From the NCBI GenBank assembly GCA_021785335.1, contig JAJYFW010000190.1, positions 1 through 5,014 on the forward strand: 5,014 bases of DNA. Reading direction: 5' to 3'. Below are positions 1 through 5,014 of this stretch, in pieces (the first letter of the stretch is position 1; each line of letters starts with the position of its first letter). The notes under the pieces are model-generated. The model saw only the letters and a program-made list of their open reading frames with translations, had not been told where the DNA came from and ran no database searches. Both the position numbers and the translations under genes were made by a program. Source of the stretch: Pseudomonadota bacterium (GTDB lineage: Bacteria > Pseudomonadota > Alphaproteobacteria > Acetobacterales > Acetobacteraceae).

Positions 1-302
1 TCTCCTACGCCTACCTGCACGACTCGCTGGAGACCGCGGCGAAGTACCAGCCGGACCAGTCGAAAAAGGGCCAGTGGCTGATCGACGCCGTGCAGCGTTC
101 CGGCGCGGAGGGCGTGATCTTCGCCTCCGCGAGCTTCTGCGACCCGGCACTGCTGGAGCGCCCGATGCTGCAACGCGCCCTCGCCGCGCGCGGCATTCCC
201 TACATCGCGTTCAAGTTCGCCGAGAATTCCGGCCAGATGCAGCCGATCCGCGAGCAGGCCGGCACCTTCGCCGATTCCATCAAGCTGTGGAGCGCCGCAT
301 GA
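1..302 (+). CDS. bcrC: Benzoyl-CoA reductase subunit C (3' end only)
   Basis: This is the C-terminal 99 residues of a protein of the 2-hydroxyacyl-CoA dehydratase D-component family; the 5' part, roughly three quarters of the gene, lies outside the window. The reading frame starts at base 3 and stops with TGA at 300-302. The visible part shows the family's C-terminal Rossmann-like half: a VIFASASFCDP segment with a cysteine at 138-140, then a stretch ending IPYIAFKFAE and a closing helix. In this family the cysteine in the FCDP context is one of three protein ligands of a [4Fe-4S] cluster at the active site. BcrC pairs with BcrB to form the half of cytoplasmic benzoyl-CoA reductase that binds and reduces the aromatic ring. 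The stop codon overlaps the bcrB start (ATGA), which suggests translational coupling. Assignment to BcrC (BadD in Rhodopseudomonas) rests on this fragment plus gene order, and is strong. Confidence 0.93.
   Translation, partial: SYAYLHDSLETAAKYQPDQSKKGQWLIDAVQRSGAEGVIFASASFCDPALLERPMLQRALAARGIPYIAFKFAENSGQMQPIREQAGTFADSIKLWSAA
289..298 (+). promoter_or_regulatory. Ribosome binding site of bcrB
   Basis: GGAG at 289-292 lies inside the last codons of bcrC, 6 nt before the ATG at 299. Together with the ATGA stop/start overlap it supports initiation at 299 by ribosomes finishing bcrC. Confidence 0.6.
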
Positions 303-1627
303 GCACCGCCATCCCCACCCGCCCCGCGGGCGCCGCCAAGCCGCAGGCCGTCGTCAAGGACGGCTCGATGCTGAAGCAGAAGGAGATGATCTCCGGCAAC
401 TACGCGCGGCTGGAAAGCGCCGTGGCAGACGGGCGCAAGGTGGTTTCCACCTTCGTTCCCGGCAACCTCAACGAGCTCATCATGTGCTTCGATGTGCTCA
501 ACAACCTGCCCGAGATCAACGCCATCCAGAACGGGATGCGCAAGAAGAGCGGCGGCTACATCATGGAGGCCGAGAAACGCGGCCATTCCGAGGACGTCTG
601 CACCTACGTCAAGGCGGATCTCGGCATGATCGAGAAGGGCAATATCGGCCCCGACGGGCAAAAGCTGCCGGACCCGAACCTGCTGCTGCTCTCCTACACC
701 GGCTGCTTCACCTTCATGAAGTGGTTCGAGCTGCTGCGAGACCGTTATAACTGCGAAACCGCGATGCTGCACGTGCCCTACCAGGGCGACGGCCAGATCA
801 CGCAGAGCATGATCAGCTATGTGGTGAAGCAGCTGCGCGAGGAAGTGATCCCGAAGATGGAGCGCGTGAGCGGCGTCAAGTTCGACATCGACCGCCTGCG
901 CGAGAACCTGGCCCGCTCCGCCCGCGCGGAGGATGATTTCGTCTGGGTGCTGAACAGCGCCAGGAGCAAGCCCTCGCCGATCGACGCCTATTTCGGCGGC
1001 GTCTACTACATCGGCCCCATCTTCACCGCCTTCCGCGGCACCGAGGACGCGGTGGAATACTACCAGCTCCTGCGCGCGGAGATCGCCGAACGGCTGGCCA
1101 ACGGCCAGGGCCCGGTGACGCCCAACGGCGACATGGGGCCGGAGCGCTACCGCCTGGTGGTGGAAGGCCCGCCCAACTGGACCAGCTTCCGCGACTTCTG
1201 GAAGATGCTCTACGACGACGGCGCGGTGGTGGTCGCCTCCACCTATACCAAGGTCGGCGGCATCTACGACCAGGGTTTCCGCCACGACCCCGCGAAGCCG
1301 CTGGAGAGCCTCGCCGAGTACTGCCTCGGTTGCTACACCAACCGCAACATGCCCTCGCGCATCGACCTCATCGAGCGCTACATGAACGAGTTCGAGGCCG
1401 ACGGGTTCCTGATCAACTCGATCAAGAGCTGCAACAGCTTCTCCGCCGGGCAGTTGCTCATGCTGCGCGAGATCGAGCGGCGCACCGGCAAGCCCGCGGC
1501 CTTCATCGAGAGCGATCTCGTCGATCCGCGCTACTTCTCGCCGGCCAACATCAAGAACCGCCTGGAAAGCTATTTCCAGATGATCGAGCAGCGCCGCGCC
1601 GGCCACACCCCGGCGCGCGCGGCCTGA
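299..1627 (+). CDS. bcrB: Benzoyl-CoA reductase subunit B
   Basis: This 442-residue protein is the second D-component-type subunit of class I benzoyl-CoA reductase (BadE in Rhodopseudomonas), close to the usual family length of about 430-440. With BcrC it forms the catalytic half that binds benzoyl-CoA and reduces the ring. Seen directly: VCTYVKADLG with Cys101, LSYTGCFTF with Cys136, an EYCLGCYTN segment with Cys342 and Cys345, and SIKSCNSFS with Cys378. The spacing of Cys101, Cys136 and Cys378 fits the three cluster ligands of the related dehydratases, so these are my proposed [4Fe-4S] ligands. Stretches such as KVVSTFVPGNLNELIMCFD, YFGGVYYIGP and RLVVEGPPNWTSF are typical of BcrB. The start at 299 overlaps the bcrC stop and has GGAG at 289-292, 6 nt upstream. 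An alternative ATG at 368 follows AAGGA and would drop an Ala/Pro-rich 23-residue leader. A longer GTG-initiated frame from 74 runs inside bcrC and is not the start. Confidence 0.97.
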   Translation: MSTAIPTRPAGAAKPQAVVKDGSMLKQKEMISGNYARLESAVADGRKVVSTFVPGNLNELIMCFDVLNNLPEINAIQNGMRKKSGGYIMEAEKRGHSEDVCTYVKADLGMIEKGNIGPDGQKLPDPNLLLLSYTGCFTFMKWFELLRDRYNCETAMLHVPYQGDGQITQSMISYVVKQLREEVIPKMERVSGVKFDIDRLRENLARSARAEDDFVWVLNSARSKPSPIDAYFGGVYYIGPIFTAFRGTEDAVEYYQLLRAEIAERLANGQGPVTPNGDMGPERYRLVVEGPPNWTSFRDFWKMLYDDGAVVVASTYTKVGGIYDQGFRHDPAKPLESLAEYCLGCYTNRNMPSRIDLIERYMNEFEADGFLINSIKSCNSFSAGQLLMLREIERRTGKPAAFIESDLVDPRYFSPANIKNRLESYFQMIEQRRAGHTPARAA

Positions 1628-1629
1628 CC

Positions 1630-1642
1630 GGGGGGCATGGTC
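1630..1642 (+). promoter_or_regulatory. Ribosome binding site that bears on the bcrA start
   Basis: A run of six G (1630-1635) lies in the 9-nt gap after bcrB. Its distance is only 1 nt from the ATG at 1637 but 7 nt from the in-frame ATG at 1643, which favours the second ATG as the main start (protein beginning [10 protein letters not shown]). Confidence 0.55.
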
Positions 1643-2923
1643 ATGAAGAGCTTCATCGGCATCGACCTCGGCTCCACCACCACCAAGGCCGTGGTGCTGG
1701 ACGAGAACCAGGACGTGCTCGGCCGCGGCATCACCAACTCGCGCGCCAATTACGACACCGCCTGCAAGGTGGCGAAGTACGAGGCGCTGCTCGGCGCGCG
1801 CTTCACGCTGCTCGCACGCGCGCTGCAGGGGGTCGCGAACCAGGACGAGTTCCTTTCGGCACTGGAACGCGGCTTCCGGCTCGACCTGTTCCTCGACCAT
1901 GTGGACGACCTTGAGGCGACCTGCCGCGACAAGGCGAGCGGCGAGCGCTTCAAGGGCCACGAGGACGGCGTCGCCACTGCGCTCGGCAACATCTTCGCCG
2001 CGCTGCGCGCCGACGCGGACGAGCTTTTCGCCCCCGGCGCGCGGCGCAAGTCGGACTTCTTCCGCGACCTCGCCGGCGCGCGCTTCATGGCGGTGGGCGA
2101 GGCGGCGGCGAACGCGGCGGGCGTTTCCTACGACATGCTGCTCAACGTCTACGACAAGGCGATCATCGAGGTGGAGAACCGCCCGCCCCAGGGCGCGATC
2201 GCGGACCGGCTCTCCCGCGCGCTCGGACGCCTCGGGGAGCTGCCGGAATCGCTCGCCAAACCCGTTCGTTGCGCCCTCGACATCGAGATGGAGGAGACAT
2301 CGGTCGTCGGCACCGGCTACGGCCGCGTCACCCTGCCCTTCCCCAAGGAAAACATCCGCTCCGAGATCCTCTGCCACGGGCTTGGCGCGCACATGATGTA
2401 CCCCAGCACGAGCACCGTGCTCGACATCGGCGGGCAGGACACCAAGGCGATCCAGGTGGACCCCACCGGCATCGTCGAGAATTTCCAGATGAACGACCGC
2501 TGCGCGGCCGGCTGCGGGCGCTACCTTGGTTATATCGCCGACGAGATGAACATGGGCCTGCACGAGCTCGGCCCGCTGGCGATGCAGGCGACGCGCACCG
2601 TGCGCATCAACTCCACCTGCACCGTCTTCGCGGGGGCCGAGCTGCGCGACCGCCTGGCGCTGGGCGAGAAGCGCGAGGACATCATCGCCGGCCTGCACCG
2701 CGCCATCATCCTGCGCGCGATGTCGATCCTCTCGCGCTCGGGCGGCGTGCGCGACCAGTTCACCTTCACCGGCGGGGTCGCCAAGAACGAGGCGGCCGTG
2801 AAGGAACTTCGCCAGCTCATCCGCGAGAACTATGGCGAGGTCACGATCAACATCAATCCGGACTCGATCTACACCGGCGCGCTCGGCGCCGCCTGCTTCG
2901 CCCATCGCGCGGCGATCCACTGA
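1637..2923 (+). CDS. bcrA: Benzoyl-CoA reductase subunit A (larger ATPase subunit)
   Basis: This 428-residue protein of the ASKHA (BadF/BadG/BcrA/BcrD) ATPase family is the larger of the two subunits that couple ATP hydrolysis to electron transfer. Motifs in order: phosphate-1 loop [10 protein letters not shown] (Asp10 to Ala18), TGYG at 226-229, phosphate-2 loop [11 protein letters not shown] (Asp263 to Ile272), cluster cysteine Cys289 in [11 protein letters not shown], second cluster cysteine Cys328 in [11 protein letters not shown], adenosine motif FTGGVAKN (377-384), and the terminal [11 protein letters not shown] helix. Cys289 and Cys328 are 39 residues apart, as in dehydratase activators, where each monomer of a dimer gives two ligands to one [4Fe-4S] cluster at the interface. 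About 155 extra residues lie between the phosphate-1 and TGYG motifs compared with BcrD. The gene starts 9 nt after bcrB. The ATG at 1643 is better placed behind the GGGGGG at 1630-1635 (7 nt) than the ATG at 1637 (1 nt), so the protein may be 426 residues. The BadF counterpart is the same type of subunit. Confidence 0.96.
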   Translation: MVMKSFIGIDLGSTTTKAVVLDENQDVLGRGITNSRANYDTACKVAKYEALLGARFTLLARALQGVANQDEFLSALERGFRLDLFLDHVDDLEATCRDKASGERFKGHEDGVATALGNIFAALRADADELFAPGARRKSDFFRDLAGARFMAVGEAAANAAGVSYDMLLNVYDKAIIEVENRPPQGAIADRLSRALGRLGELPESLAKPVRCALDIEMEETSVVGTGYGRVTLPFPKENIRSEILCHGLGAHMMYPSTSTVLDIGGQDTKAIQVDPTGIVENFQMNDRCAAGCGRYLGYIADEMNMGLHELGPLAMQATRTVRINSTCTVFAGAELRDRLALGEKREDIIAGLHRAIILRAMSILSRSGGVRDQFTFTGGVAKNEAAVKELRQLIRENYGEVTININPDSIYTGALGAACFAHRAAIH

Positions 2924-2924
2924 G

Positions 2925-2931
2925 AGGGAGG
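2925..2931 (+). promoter_or_regulatory. Ribosome binding site of bcrD
   Basis: AGGGAGG with 5 nt spacing to the ATG at 2937 is a strong Shine-Dalgarno sequence. It decides the bcrD start against the upstream in-frame extension. Confidence 0.75.
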
Positions 2932-2936
2932 CGAGA

Positions 2937-3809
2937 ATGATCCACACCGCGGGCATCGACGTCGGCACCGGCGCGGTCAAGACCGTGATCTTCGCCGTCG
3001 ACGGCGACAACTCCACCTGGCTCGTGCGCCGCACCGACCGCGTGCGCCAGCGCGACCCCTACAAGCTCGCCGAGGAGTCCTGGCTCTCGGCGCTGGAGGA
3101 GGCGCGGTTGAAGCCCGGGGACATCGCCTATGTCGCCACCACCGGCGAGGGCGAGTCGCTCACCTTCCACACCGGGCATTTCTACTCCATGACCACGCAC
3201 GCGCGCGGCGCCATCTACCTCGACCCCGAATCCCGCGCCGCACTGGACGTCGGCGCGCTGCACGGCCGCGCCATCCGCATCGACGAGCGCGGCAAGGTGC
3301 TGAGCTACAAGATGACGAGCCAGTGCGCCTCCGGGTCCGGCCAGTTCCTGGAGAACATCTCCCGCTACCTCGGCATCGCGCAGGACGAGATCGGTGCCTT
3401 GTCGAAACAGGGCGACAGCCCGGAAAAGGTCTCCGGCATCTGCGCGGTGCTGGCCGAGACGGACGTGATCAACATGGTCTCGCGCGGCATCACGGCGGCG
3501 AACATCCTGCGCGGCATCCACTCCTCCATGGCCGACCGGCTGACCAAGCTGCTCAAGACCGTGGGCAACGTCGAGGGCACGGTGATGATGACCGGCGGCC
3601 TGGCACTCGACGAAGGCCTGGTCGCCGCGATGCAGGAAGCGATGGCGCAGGAGAAGGTGAAGTTGCCGGTCCGCAACCATCCCGATTCCATCTACGCCGG
3701 CGCGATCGGCGCGGCGCTCTGGGGCGCCTATCGCCACCACCGCCTCGCCGCCCAATCCGATCCGGCCCGATCCGGCCCTGCACGATCCGGCTTGGCCCAA
3801 GCCGCCTGA
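2937..3809 (+). CDS. bcrD: Benzoyl-CoA reductase subunit D (smaller ATPase subunit)
   Basis: This 290-residue ASKHA-family protein is paralogous to BcrA and is the smaller ATPase subunit (BadG counterpart). Visible motifs: phosphate-1 loop GIDVGTGAVK (Gly6 to Lys15), TTGEGE at 68-73, Cys130 in SQCASGSGQFLEN, Cys169 in GICAVLAETDVIN, adenosine motif TGGLALDEGL around Gly220-Gly221, and the terminal DSIYAGAIGAALWG helix. The distances from Cys130 to Cys169 (39) and from Cys169 to the GG (51) equal those in BcrA. The phosphate-2 position reads DVGALHGRAI (104-113) instead of the [10 protein letters not shown] seen in BcrA. The start at 2937 is set by AGGGAGG at 2925-2931, 5 nt upstream; a longer open frame from 2832 lies inside bcrA and is not used. 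About 17 C-terminal residues (SDPARSGPARSG and following) are encoded by short DNA repeats and extend past the conserved core. With BcrA it holds the bridging [4Fe-4S] cluster and passes electrons to BcrCB. Confidence 0.96.
   Translation: MIHTAGIDVGTGAVKTVIFAVDGDNSTWLVRRTDRVRQRDPYKLAEESWLSALEEARLKPGDIAYVATTGEGESLTFHTGHFYSMTTHARGAIYLDPESRAALDVGALHGRAIRIDERGKVLSYKMTSQCASGSGQFLENISRYLGIAQDEIGALSKQGDSPEKVSGICAVLAETDVINMVSRGITAANILRGIHSSMADRLTKLLKTVGNVEGTVMMTGGLALDEGLVAAMQEAMAQEKVKLPVRNHPDSIYAGAIGAALWGAYRHHRLAAQSDPARSGPARSGLAQAA
3757..3791 (+). repeat. Short tandem repeat in the 3' end of bcrD
   Basis: The unit CCGATCCGGCC occurs at 3757-3767 and again at 3767-3777, sharing one base (period 10). 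A third partial copy, CGATCCGGC, is at 3783-3791. The repeats encode the Ser/Pro/Ala/Arg-rich tail of BcrD. A period of 10 bases puts successive copies in different reading frames, so the peptide repeat is imperfect. Confidence 0.75.
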
Positions 3810-3815
3810 GGGGAG
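3810..3815 (+). promoter_or_regulatory. Ribosome binding site of fdx
   Basis: GGGGAG directly after the bcrD stop, 7 nt before the fdx ATG. Confidence 0.7.
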
Positions 3816-3822
3816 AACCGCC

Positions 3823-4068
3823 ATGGCCTTGATGATCACCGAGAACTGCACCAACTGCGACGCCTGCAAGCCGGCCTGCCCGAACGAGGCGATCTCGGTC
3901 GGGGACACGATCTACGTCATCGACCCGTTCCGCTGCACGGAATGCGTCGGCGCGGAGGACGAGCCGCAGTGCCGCCTGGTCTGCCCGGCGGACTGCATCG
4001 AGGACCACCCGGACTTCCGCGAGGACCGCGACACGCTGCTGGCCAAATACGAGCAGCTGCACGCCTGA
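3823..4068 (+). CDS. fdx: 2[4Fe-4S] ferredoxin, electron donor to benzoyl-CoA reductase
   Basis: This 81-residue ferredoxin carries two [4Fe-4S] clusters. The first motif is C9-xx-C12-xx-C15-xxx-C19-P. The second is C38-xx-C41, then an 8-residue insertion and C50-xxx-C54-P, with an additional Cys58. The insertion between the second and third cysteines of the second motif and the C-terminal helical extension (EDRDTLLAKYEQLHA) are hallmarks of the Chromatium (Allochromatium) vinosum type, also found in Thauera, whose clusters have very low redox potentials. No signal peptide is seen, so the protein is cytoplasmic. A GGGGAG ribosome binding site lies at 3810-3815, 7 nt before the ATG, 13 nt downstream of the bcrD stop. 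Operon position identifies it as the carrier between 2-oxoacid oxidation and benzoyl-CoA reductase. General use by other low-potential enzymes cannot be excluded. Confidence 0.95.
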   Translation: MALMITENCTNCDACKPACPNEAISVGDTIYVIDPFRCTECVGAEDEPQCRLVCPADCIEDHPDFREDRDTLLAKYEQLHA

Positions 4069-4087
4069 GCGCGCGGCCAGAAACACC

Positions 4088-4127
4088 AACGCCCGGCCCG
4101 GGGATCCCCCGGCCGGGCGTTTCGTTT
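4088..4127 (+). terminator. Intrinsic terminator of the bcr-fdx operon, possibly bidirectional
   Basis: An 11-bp perfect stem pairs 4088-4098 with 4111-4121 (AACGCCCGGCC against its complement). After a single C-C mismatch, the palindrome GGGGATCCCC (4100-4109) extends the hairpin. It is followed on the + strand by TTTCGTTT (4120-4127). It begins about 20 nt after the fdx stop and lies in the 73-bp gap between the convergent fdx and korB genes. On the - strand the hairpin is followed by TTGGTGTTT, a weaker T-rich run, so it may also stop korAB transcription coming the other way. Confidence 0.85.
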
Positions 4128-4141
4128 AAGCGACGACTGGA

Positions 4142-4960
4142 TCAGGCGGCGAAGCGCGCCTCGTAGTCCTGCCACTCGCGGCGCGTCGCCCGCTCCGGCA
4201 TGAACGCCTTGCGCGTGCCGGCGAACAGCACGCCGGTCGCGAACCCGTCATCGGCGGCGAAGCGCGCCAGCGCCGCGGCGGGCTCCGTCTCCGGCGGCAC
4301 GGTCTCGGCGTGCACCGCCTGCTTCCACGCCCGCTGCTCCGGGCGGAAGGTGACGCAGGGGCTGAGCACGTGGATCACCGAGAACCCGGGGTGGCGAATG
4401 CCCTCCAGGATCAGCCGCGCCAGCTCGTTCGGGTTGCCGGAAAAGCCGCGCGCGAAGAAGTTCACGCCCGAGGCCAGCGCCAGGTGCAGCGGCATCACCG
4501 GCGAGACGCCGGGGCCGAGCGGGGTCAGTTTGCTTTCGCACCAATCGGGCGCGGTGGTGGGCGAGGCCTGGCCCTTGGTCATGCCATAGACCTGGTTGTC
4601 CATCAGCAGGTACGTCATGTCCACGTTGCGCCGGCAGGCGTGCAGGAAATGGTTGCCGCCGATGGAGAGCCCGTCGCCGTCCCCGCCCGCCGCCAGCACC
4701 GTGAGGTCCGGCCGCGCGATCTTGAGCCCCGTGGCCAGCGCCAGCGCGCGCCCGTGCACGCCGTGGAACCCGTAGACGCTGGTATAGGCCGGCAGGCGCG
4801 AGGAACAGCCGATGCCGGAGACGAGCGCGATCTCCTCGCGCGGCCTGCCGAGTTCCGCCAGCGCCTTGGCCAGCGCCGTCAGCACCGAATAGTCGCCGCA
4901 GCCCGGGCACCATATCGGTTTCAGATCGGATTTGTATTCCTGTGGCGCGATCGCGTTCAT
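4142..4960 (-). CDS. korB: 2-oxoacid (2-oxoglutarate):ferredoxin oxidoreductase, beta subunit
   Basis: This 272-residue protein is the thiamine pyrophosphate (TPP)-binding beta subunit of a two-subunit 2-oxoacid:ferredoxin oxidoreductase. It oxidises a 2-oxoacid with CoA to acyl-CoA and CO2 and reduces ferredoxin. Seen directly: WCPGCGDY near the N-terminus (Cys18, Cys21), GIGCSSR (Cys52) and LSPCVTF (Cys202), the four cysteines that in this family bind one [4Fe-4S] cluster. The TPP/Mg signature is GGDGDGLSIGGNH (92-104) followed by MDNQVYGMTKGQ (120-131), with Asp94 and Asn122 the expected metal ligands. No built-in ferredoxin domain is present, in keeping with a separate acceptor such as the neighbouring fdx product. 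The start is supported by GGGAGGA at 4967-4973, 6 nt upstream. It overlaps the korA stop by 4 bp. The 2-oxoglutarate specificity is inferred from the benzoyl-CoA reductase context, as in Thauera aromatica; a pyruvate or other 2-oxoacid enzyme would look similar. Confidence 0.92.
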   Translation of the reverse strand: MNAIAPQEYKSDLKPIWCPGCGDYSVLTALAKALAELGRPREEIALVSGIGCSSRLPAYTSVYGFHGVHGRALALATGLKIARPDLTVLAAGGDGDGLSIGGNHFLHACRRNVDMTYLLMDNQVYGMTKGQASPTTAPDWCESKLTPLGPGVSPVMPLHLALASGVNFFARGFSGNPNELARLILEGIRHPGFSVIHVLSPCVTFRPEQRAWKQAVHAETVPPETEPAAALARFAADDGFATGVLFAGTRKAFMPERATRREWQDYEARFAA

Positions 4961-5014
4961 CGCGCGTCCTCCCAGTGGCTGAGCCGGTCGAGGATCTCGC
5001 TCGGACGGATCGGC
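4957..5014 (-). CDS. korA: 2-oxoacid:ferredoxin oxidoreductase, alpha subunit (3' end only)
   Basis: Only the last 18 codons are inside the window. In the frame that ends with TGA at 4957-4959 the peptide is PIRPSEILDRLSHWEDAR, a plausible C-terminus for the large KorA (gamma-alpha fusion) subunit. The stop overlaps the korB start in an ATGA junction, the usual korA-korB arrangement, and the korB ribosome binding site lies within this coding end. The identification rests on position directly upstream of korB and on coding-like sequence; the fragment is too short to show a domain. Confidence 0.8.
   Translation of the reverse strand, partial: PIRPSEILDRLSHWEDAR
4967..4973 (-). promoter_or_regulatory. 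Ribosome binding site of korB
   Basis: On the - strand GGGAGGA precedes the korB ATG by 6 nt and lies within the last codons of korA. This fixes the start at 4960 and fits coupled translation of the two subunits. Confidence 0.7.

Noticed and set aside
74..298. A possible 75-residue N-terminal extension of BcrB
   Set aside because: The stretch overlaps the conserved end of bcrC in another frame and its translation is Arg-rich and unlike BcrB. The ATG at 299 with the ATGA overlap and ribosome binding site is a better start.
2832..2936. A possible N-terminal extension of BcrD
   Set aside because: It lies inside the conserved end of bcrA in another frame, gives Arg/Ser-rich sequence, and is separated from the core by the strong ribosome binding site before 2937.
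200..3034. A 944-codon open frame on the - strand, opposite bcrB and bcrA
   Set aside because: bcrB and bcrA lie in the same reading frame 9 bp apart, so in GC-rich DNA one antisense frame stays free of stops across both. The predicted protein is rich in His, Ala, Val and Arg with no recognisable domain, while the + strand proteins match known families end to end.
1637..3809. bcrA and bcrD as (R)-2-hydroxyglutaryl-CoA dehydratase activators
   Set aside because: Dehydratases use a single homodimeric activator gene. Here two unequal ATPase genes follow two D-component-type genes and precede a ferredoxin, the benzoyl-CoA reductase layout.
2853..3908. A 351-codon open frame on the - strand, opposite bcrD and fdx
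   Set aside because: It is the same kind of antisense shadow, with low-complexity composition and no family motifs; the + strand genes explain the region fully.
1..5014. CRISPR arrays, insertion sequences, tRNA or rRNA genes, phage or toxin-antitoxin modules
   Set aside because: None is visible. Coding sequence fills almost the whole window, and the only repeat is the short one at the end of bcrD.

Overview
The window is GC-rich throughout and carries a nearly complete cluster for anaerobic breakdown of aromatic compounds. It holds the genes of a class I (ATP-dependent) benzoyl-CoA reductase with its own ferredoxin, facing a two-subunit 2-oxoacid:ferredoxin oxidoreductase. This gene set, the GC content and the protein sequences suggest a facultatively anaerobic, probably denitrifying or phototrophic proteobacterium (Thauera, Azoarcus, Magnetospirillum or Rhodopseudomonas-like). 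The sequence alone does not settle the genus.

Layout. On the + strand, 1-302 is the 3' end of bcrC, followed by complete bcrB (299-1627), bcrA (1637-2923), bcrD (2937-3809) and a 2[4Fe-4S] ferredoxin gene (3823-4068). The genes overlap by 4 bp or are separated by only 9 to 13 bp. I see no internal promoter or terminator, so they read as one operon whose promoter lies upstream of the window. A strong GC-rich hairpin at 4088-4121 followed by a T-rich stretch closes this operon. On the - strand, korB (4142-4960) converges on the hairpin, and the last 18 codons of korA (4957-5014) overlap korB by 4 bp.

How the genes work together (family knowledge applied to this sequence). BcrC and BcrB belong to the 2-hydroxyacyl-CoA dehydratase D-component family and form the iron-sulfur catalytic half that binds benzoyl-CoA. 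BcrA and BcrD are two paralogous ASKHA ATPases that share a bridging [4Fe-4S] cluster and drive low-potential electrons into the catalytic half at the expense of ATP. The ferredoxin donates those electrons, and KorAB can recharge it by oxidising 2-oxoglutarate to succinyl-CoA and CO2. The system is therefore a known one (dearomatisation of benzoyl-CoA to a cyclic dienoyl-CoA), not an undescribed one.

The points worth a second look are the size asymmetry between the two ATPase subunits, a degenerate phosphate motif in BcrD, a repeat-derived tail on BcrD, the convergent arrangement of the electron-supply genes, and the open question of whether the true substrate is benzoyl-CoA or a substituted analogue. 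No stretch longer than 300 bases lacks a gene.
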